Shown: positions 24,010 through 27,694 of the stretch, piece after piece | How the letters are laid out: every line of letters starts with the position of its first letter | Numbering within the stretch: the stretch's first letter is position 1 | From: JBCBJX01 sp964342855 | Lineage (GTDB): Bacteria > Pseudomonadota > Alphaproteobacteria > Caulobacterales > Parvularculaceae | DNA: 27,694 nucleotides | Reading direction: 5' to 3' | Assembly (NCBI GenBank): GCA_964342855.1 | Contig: CAYFIB010000036.1 | Coordinates: forward strand, 1 to 27,694 | Position numbers and translations under genes: made by a program | The notes under the pieces: model-generated | What the model was told of the DNA's origin: nothing | Databases searched by the model: none | What the model saw: the letters and a program-made list of their open reading frames with translations, nothing else

Positions 24010-24689
24010 GCGCGGCGGCGCGCGACGCCAAGGCCGAAGAGGCCAAGACCAAGCAGGCCGAGAAGGGCCGGCTCGCTGACTTTCGGCGCCGCCGGATCAG
24101 CAGTCACTTCAACGACATAACCCGTGCCGCCGCCGTGGTCTTCGCGGAGAATCTGCAGGTAGTGCGTTCCCGCCGAAACGTCGATCGCCGTCGTGGAGTA
24201 CTCGAACGCGAACGCGCCGCCGGACGACATGGCGCCGAAGAGATAAGCGCCGTCGAGCCAGACATAAACGCCGTTGTCGATGCCGATATTGACGATGAAG
24301 TTTGTGAGGCCCGTCGCGCCCGCGTCGAATTCATATACGATCGCCGTTTCGGAGTTCACCGCCCAGGTGGACGGGATGCTGACCGGACCGGCCGACCACG
24401 ATCCGCCCGTCGGGGCCGCGGCGCCGAGGAAGGTGTCGAACTCGCTGTTGAAGGAGAGGTCCGGCTCCGACGCGACCGGCGGGGTCAGCGGGTCGCCGCC
24501 GGCCGAGTTCGCCAGCGGGAACAGGCTGTTGGTCGTCGCAGCGTCGGTCTGGCCGTTGAAGGCCGGATTGGCGCCGAGATCGCCGATGCCGTCGTTGTAA
24601 TAACCGGTCGTCGTTCCATCGATGATGACATCGGCGAAAGCGGCCGTCGGGGCGAAAGCGAGAAGGGCGGCGAGAAGGGTGCGGCGCAT
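24006..24689 (-). CDS. secreted protein with PEP-CTERM-like C-terminal sorting signal
   Basis: A 227-residue exported protein. ATG 24689 has AGGAG 8 bases upstream and begins a signal peptide (MRRTLLAALLAFAPTAAFA). The middle is rich in Gly, Ala, Asp, Thr and aromatic residues with beta-sandwich-like strands (TAIVYEFDAGATGLTNFIV, GVYVWLDGAYLFGA, THYLQILREDHGGG), resembling a carbohydrate- or cell-surface-binding jelly roll; no catalytic motif is seen. The last 24 residues (204-227) are a sorting tail: SEP, a hydrophobic helix LLGLLGLGLFGLGVA and then RRRA. This is a PEP-CTERM variant with Ser-Glu-Pro, normally processed by an exosortase and linked to exopolysaccharide production. No exosortase gene lies in this window. 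Confidence 0.85.
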   Translation of the reverse strand: MRRTLLAALLAFAPTAAFADVIIDGTTTGYYNDGIGDLGANPAFNGQTDAATTNSLFPLANSAGGDPLTPPVASEPDLSFNSEFDTFLGAAAPTGGSWSAGPVSIPSTWAVNSETAIVYEFDAGATGLTNFIVNIGIDNGVYVWLDGAYLFGAMSSGGAFAFEYSTTAIDVSAGTHYLQILREDHGGGTGYVVEVTADPAAPKVSEPALLGLLGLGLFGLGVARRRA

Positions 24690-25104
24690 GGGAGCGGCTC
24701 CTGATTGTAAGACGACATTAACCATGCAAGAGCCGGGCCGATTTGCATTGACCGTAAGCGCCGGAAATTGTTCGAGAAATTGAGAGCTGGTTCGCGGGCG
24801 AGCGTCAGACATGCTTACGGGCGTCGGAATAAATTACATTGAGCGTGCGACATGCAGTTTACCCAGAGATTACCGGCGCCACTTAGAGGGTTGTATACGT
24901 GTCCGTGGCCCACATGAAGTATCATGCGTTCTCTCGACCTGTTCATTAGCGAGCCGGAACCGCGCGCCGTCCATCAGGCGGTCAGGTACCTCGCTGGTAA
25001 TTCCTTGTTTTACAGTATCTTGTGCGAGCTAATCGAACTTAATCCTGAAGAATACGAAGCCGTGCGCAGGGAGGTGAGGGCGCGACGCGAGCGGTCGTCT
25101 CGCA
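24690..25104. other. 415-base lower-GC intergenic stretch, no secure gene
   Basis: Between the PEP-CTERM-like gene and the second chorismate mutase-like gene the sequence is visibly lower in GC than its neighbours, especially about 24800-25050. It must hold the promoter of the minus-strand gene starting at 24689. I see one doubtful small ORF, one TTAACCAT motif and no tRNA, transposase or long inverted repeat. Confidence 0.6.
24718..24725 (+). promoter_or_regulatory. TTAACCAT motif, possible CtrA half-site
   Basis: TTAACCAT occurs 29 bases upstream of the PEP-CTERM-like gene's start codon. In Caulobacter-type bacteria this octamer is a known CtrA-associated half-site. A single short match in a relatively AT-rich region can arise by chance, so this is only a pointer. 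Confidence 0.25.
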
Positions 25105-25160
25105 TCAGCCCTTCGGGTCGCGGAGGCGCTCCTCCTCGTACTGGATCCCCCAACCGATGA
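24924..25160 (+). CDS. doubtful small ORF of unknown function
   Basis: A 78-residue reading frame. The first part (MRSLDLFISEPEPRAVHQAV, then LAGNSLFYSILCELIELNPE and EYEAVRREVRARRERS) reads like a small helical, acidic then basic protein. The last 19 residues overlap the antisense of the chorismate mutase-like gene and look like shadow sequence. No good ribosome site precedes the ATG. It could be a small gene in transferred DNA or nothing at all. Confidence 0.25.
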   Translation: MRSLDLFISEPEPRAVHQAVRYLAGNSLFYSILCELIELNPEEYEAVRREVRARRERSSRISPSGRGGAPPRTGSPNR

Positions 25161-25407
25161 TCTGACGCCACAGGGCTTCCGCGAGGGCCGGCGGCAGGTC
25201 TTTCGTCTCGGCGCGGGCGCGGACCTTGTCGATCACCTGCTGGATGCGCCACGGCACCGTCGCTTCAGAAGGGTTCGATTTCAGCCGCCACGCCTGATCG
25301 ACATAGGTCCAGCGCTCGGCGATGAGATCGACGATGGCGGCGTCGAGGCGGTCAATTTCAACGCGCACTTCGTCCATGCTGGTGCAGTCGGCGGCGGCTT
25401 TGGTCAT
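25105..25407 (-). CDS. AroQ/PchB-type chorismate mutase-like protein (copy 2)
   Basis: A 100-residue protein starting at ATG 25407, with AAAGGAG a few bases upstream; the longer frame to 25461 lacks such a site. It has the compact AroQ layout without extension: DCTSMDEVRVEIDRLD (close to PchB's DCTGLADIREAIDRID), LIAERWTYVDQA, Lys43 in WRLKSN, VPWRIQQVIDKV, and the last helix WRQIIGWGIQYEEERL, where Glu stands at the catalytic Gln90 position of PchB. It may rearrange chorismate to prephenate or act as an isochorismate pyruvate lyase. No other salicylate, siderophore or aromatic amino acid genes are adjacent. It lies 86 bases downstream of the ABC-F gene on the same strand. Copy 1 at 1710-2102 is clearly related. 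Confidence 0.88.
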   Translation of the reverse strand: MTKAAADCTSMDEVRVEIDRLDAAIVDLIAERWTYVDQAWRLKSNPSEATVPWRIQQVIDKVRARAETKDLPPALAEALWRQIIGWGIQYEEERLRDPKG

Positions 25408-25493
25408 CGGGCGAACTCCTTTGGGCGGGCGGTAGCACGCTCGCGAGAACCGGCCAACCACGCGCTCATTTTTGGATGAATCAGGCGAGGCGC

Positions 25494-27374
25494 TTACTGC
25501 GCCGCCCGTGCGGCGTCATAGGCTTCGCTGGCTTCCAGCCAGCGCTCCTCGGCGGCTGATAGCGCATCTTCCAGGTCGGAACGGAGCTTGGACAGCTTCA
25601 CGCCGCGGTCGACATTGGTTTCAAAAAGTCCCGGTTCAGCAAGTAGTTCGTCAGCTTTCTTTAGGTCGCGCTTGAGGGCTTCCATGCGCGTTTCGGCGTC
25701 GTCGATCTTCTGCTTCAGGGGTGCAAGAGCCTCACGTTTCTCCGCAGCGACCTTGCGCGGCGTCGCGCGGGTCGACGCGGCGGCGGGTTTGCCGGAGGAC
25801 GAGGAGCGCGAGGCCTCCAGAATGAGCGCCCGATAGTCGGAAAGATCGCCGGAATAGGGCGCGACCGCGCCGCCGTTCACCAGCCATAGCCGGTCGGCGC
25901 AGGCCTCGGCGAGATAGGCGTCGTGGGTGATGAGAAGGACAGCGCCCTCGTATTCGGCGATGGCGCGCACCAGCGCCTCGCGGCTTTCGATATCGAGGTG
26001 GTTGGTCGGCTCGTCGAGAATGAGAAGATGCGCGCCGTCGAAGGTCGCAAGACCGAGAAGAAGCCGCGCCCGTTCGCCGCCTGAGAGTTTGCCGACCTTC
26101 ACGTCCGCCTTTTGAGGGCCGAAACCAAGCTGGGCCGTGCGGGCGCGCACCTGCGCTTCGGTGCCGTCGGGCATCAGCGTGCGCACGTGGTCGTAGGGCG
26201 TTTCGTTAAGCCTGAGTTCGTCCACCTGATGCTGGGAGAAGTAGGCGACTTTCAGCTTCTTATGGTTCAGCACCTGCCCGTTCTGGGGGGCGAGGCGGCC
26301 GGAAATCGCTTTCACGAGAGTTGATTTGCCCTGACCGTTCGGGCCGAGGATGGCGATGCGGTCGTCCGGATCGACGCGCAGGGTGACGTTCTTCAGAACC
26401 GGCGGCGCGTCGCCATAACCGAGATCGACCTCGACAAGGCGCACGATGGGCGGCGCCATGGCCGGACGCGGGGCCGGGAAGACGAAAGGCGTCGCGCGCT
26501 CTTCCAGCGGCACGGCGATCTCATTCATCTTTTCGAGCATCTTCACCCGGCTCTGGGCCTGGCGTGCTTTTGAAGCCTTGGCTTTAAAGCGATCGACAAA
26601 CGCCTGTAATCGCTTCTTTTCCGCTTCCTGTTTTTGGCGACGTTGAACGAGAAGGGCGGCCCGTTCCGCGCGGCGGCGGGCGAAGTCGTCATAGGTTCCG
26701 GGCTCGATTGAGAGCTTGCCGTGCTCCAGCGCCAGAATGTGCGTGACCGCGCGGTTGAGAAGCCCGCGATCGTGACTGACGATGAGCGCCGTGTACGGGT
26801 AGCGCTTCAGATACGCCTCCAGCCACACCGCGCCTTCCAGGTCGAGATAGTTCGTCGGCTCGTCGAGCAGCAGGAGGTCCGGCGCGGCGAAGAGGACGCC
26901 CGCGAGCGCGACGCGCATGCGCCAGCCGCCGGAGAATTCCGCGCAGGCGCGGCTCTGGTCCGCGTGGGAGAAACCGAGGCCGGAGAGGATCTCCGCCGCC
27001 CGCGCCTCCGCCGAATGGGCCTCGATGTCCGCGAGGCGGGTCTGGATCTCCGCAATGCGCTCCGGGTCCGTCGCGGTGTCGGCTTCGGCGAGGAGGGCGG
27101 CGCGCTCCTCATCGGCTTTCAGGACGACCTCGAGGAGGCTTTCCGAGGACGCCGGCGCTTCCTGCGCCACATGGCCGATGCGCCGCCCGGGCCGCACGGA
27201 GACCGCGCCGCCATCGGCGTGCAGCTCGTCGCGGATGATGCGGATGAGGGTCGATTTGCCCGCGCCGTTGCGGCCGACGAAGCCGACTTTCCAGCCGTCG
27301 GCGATGGCGGCGGTCGCGGCGTCGAACAGGGTGCGCCCGTCGATGCGGTAGGTGAGATCGTTGATGTGCAGCAT
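25494..27374 (-). CDS. ABC-F family ATPase (YheS-like)
   Basis: A 626-residue cytosolic protein with two ATP-binding cassettes and no membrane part; ABC-F proteins act on ribosomes. Cassette 1: Walker A GRNGAGKST (34-42), signature FSGGWRMR (147-154), Walker B LLLLDEPTNYLD. A charged linker (about 235-305; VDRFKAKASKARQAQSRVKM in one block) is the arm that reaches towards the P-site tRNA. Cassette 2: Walker A GPNGQGKST (344-352), signature LSGGERARLLLG (430-441), LILDEPTNHLD. A C-terminal coiled coil spans about 545-626. FSGGWRMR and the linker sequence match the YheS branch rather than EttA. ATG 27374 fits the MLHINDLTYR family start. Role probably in rescue or tuning of translation; no resistance link is evident. 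Confidence 0.94.
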   Translation of the reverse strand: MLHINDLTYRIDGRTLFDAATAAIADGWKVGFVGRNGAGKSTLIRIIRDELHADGGAVSVRPGRRIGHVAQEAPASSESLLEVVLKADEERAALLAEADTATDPERIAEIQTRLADIEAHSAEARAAEILSGLGFSHADQSRACAEFSGGWRMRVALAGVLFAAPDLLLLDEPTNYLDLEGAVWLEAYLKRYPYTALIVSHDRGLLNRAVTHILALEHGKLSIEPGTYDDFARRRAERAALLVQRRQKQEAEKKRLQAFVDRFKAKASKARQAQSRVKMLEKMNEIAVPLEERATPFVFPAPRPAMAPPIVRLVEVDLGYGDAPPVLKNVTLRVDPDDRIAILGPNGQGKSTLVKAISGRLAPQNGQVLNHKKLKVAYFSQHQVDELRLNETPYDHVRTLMPDGTEAQVRARTAQLGFGPQKADVKVGKLSGGERARLLLGLATFDGAHLLILDEPTNHLDIESREALVRAIAEYEGAVLLITHDAYLAEACADRLWLVNGGAVAPYSGDLSDYRALILEASRSSSSGKPAAASTRATPRKVAAEKREALAPLKQKIDDAETRMEALKRDLKKADELLAEPGLFETNVDRGVKLSKLRSDLEDALSAAEERWLEASEAYDAARAAQ

Positions 27375-27419
27375 GGTCCGCGGGCGTCTATCATCGCCCG
27401 CGCCCGACGCGAAGCGTCG

Positions 27420-27694
27420 TCAGTCGAGGCCCCAGGTCTCCGGCGTCGGATAAGCCTCGCCGCGGCCGAGATATTGAAGGCCCTTCACATTGCGGATGAT
27501 CCACCACAGGAGCGCGAGGAATCCGATGATGAAGCCGATGAGGATCGGCGTGAGGGCGATGGCGAGGAGGGTGTAGAGAAGCCCCTTCCAGAAGATGAGG
27601 ATCTGGTGGCGGTAGTGGGTCTTCAGCCAGGGCGCCGCTTCATCGCGGGAGACGTACGCGATGACGAGGCTGACGAGGTAAAAGACCGGCGCGA
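27420..27694 (-). CDS. DUF4870-like membrane protein, C-terminal part (cut by window edge)
   Basis: The final 91 residues of a small membrane protein whose start lies beyond the right edge. The sequence shows a helix YLVSLVIAYVSRDEAAPWLK, then THYRHQILIFWKGLL, a long hydrophobic span (YTLLAIALTPILIGFIIGFL and ALLWWIIR), then VKGLQYLGRGEAYPTPETWG and the end LD. The pattern HYRHQ...FW, followed by a last helix and VKGL..L.RGE, is that of DUF4870 proteins of alphaproteobacteria, function unknown. It reads toward the ABC-F gene, which starts 45 bases further on. Confidence 0.8.
   Translation of the reverse strand, partial: APVFYLVSLVIAYVSRDEAAPWLKTHYRHQILIFWKGLLYTLLAIALTPILIGFIIGFLALLWWIIRNVKGLQYLGRGEAYPTPETWGLD

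Noticed and set aside
1..27694. CRISPR array, insertion sequence, prophage or integrase
   Set aside because: No regularly spaced repeats, transposase or integrase motifs, or attachment-site duplication of tRNA-Val were seen by eye on either strand.

Overview
This window looks like chromosomal DNA of a GC-rich alphaproteobacterium. The lptF-lptG-lptD-surA-pdxA-rsmA cluster, the lon / HU / tRNA-Val order, the alphaproteobacterial style of LptD, and the palindromic intergenic repeats of the CATCCCGGA...TCCGGGA kind all point that way. A marine dimorphic or hyphomonad/parvularculid-like lineage is a reasonable guess, but it is inference. Almost all of the sequence is coding, genes are packed with frequent stop/start overlaps, and I see no phage, transposase, rRNA or CRISPR array.

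Left part (1-4116, + strand): the C-terminal two thirds of Lon protease, a small PchB/AroQ-type chorismate mutase-like protein, an HU nucleoid protein, several hairpins, tRNA-Val(UAC), a 317-residue protein of unknown function and an ABM-fold monooxygenase. Then comes an iron-uptake-type unit on the minus strand (4098-7614): a TonB-dependent siderophore-receptor-like protein, a PepSY-TM protein and a translationally coupled two-helix membrane protein, with a Fur-like operator upstream.

Middle part (7728-13471, + strand): tryptophan 2,3-dioxygenase overlapping a kynureninase-like PLP enzyme, an outer-membrane alginate-export-type porin, a membrane-anchored dihaem cytochrome c, a small membrane protein and a zinc-free NADP-dependent oxidoreductase. 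Two different palindromic repeat elements fill the space between that last gene and rsmA.

13725-21484 (- strand) is the envelope cluster: LptF and LptG (LPS export permease), LptD (outer-membrane LPS translocon), SurA (chaperone for outer-membrane proteins such as LptD), then PdxA (vitamin B6 synthesis) and RsmA (16S rRNA dimethylation). Divergent from it, pepA, holC and a small DksA/TraR-type zinc-finger gene form a tight + strand unit.

Right part: a secreted protein with a PEP-CTERM-like sorting tail (- strand), a 415-base stretch of visibly lower GC with at most one doubtful small ORF, a second chorismate mutase-like paralogue, a YheS-type ABC-F ATPase, and a membrane protein cut by the right edge.

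I found no clear new multi-gene system. The points most worth a second look are the atypical kynureninase partner of the dioxygenase, the two PchB-like paralogues, the nested repeat elements at 13479-13688, and the low-GC stretch beside the PEP-CTERM-like gene.
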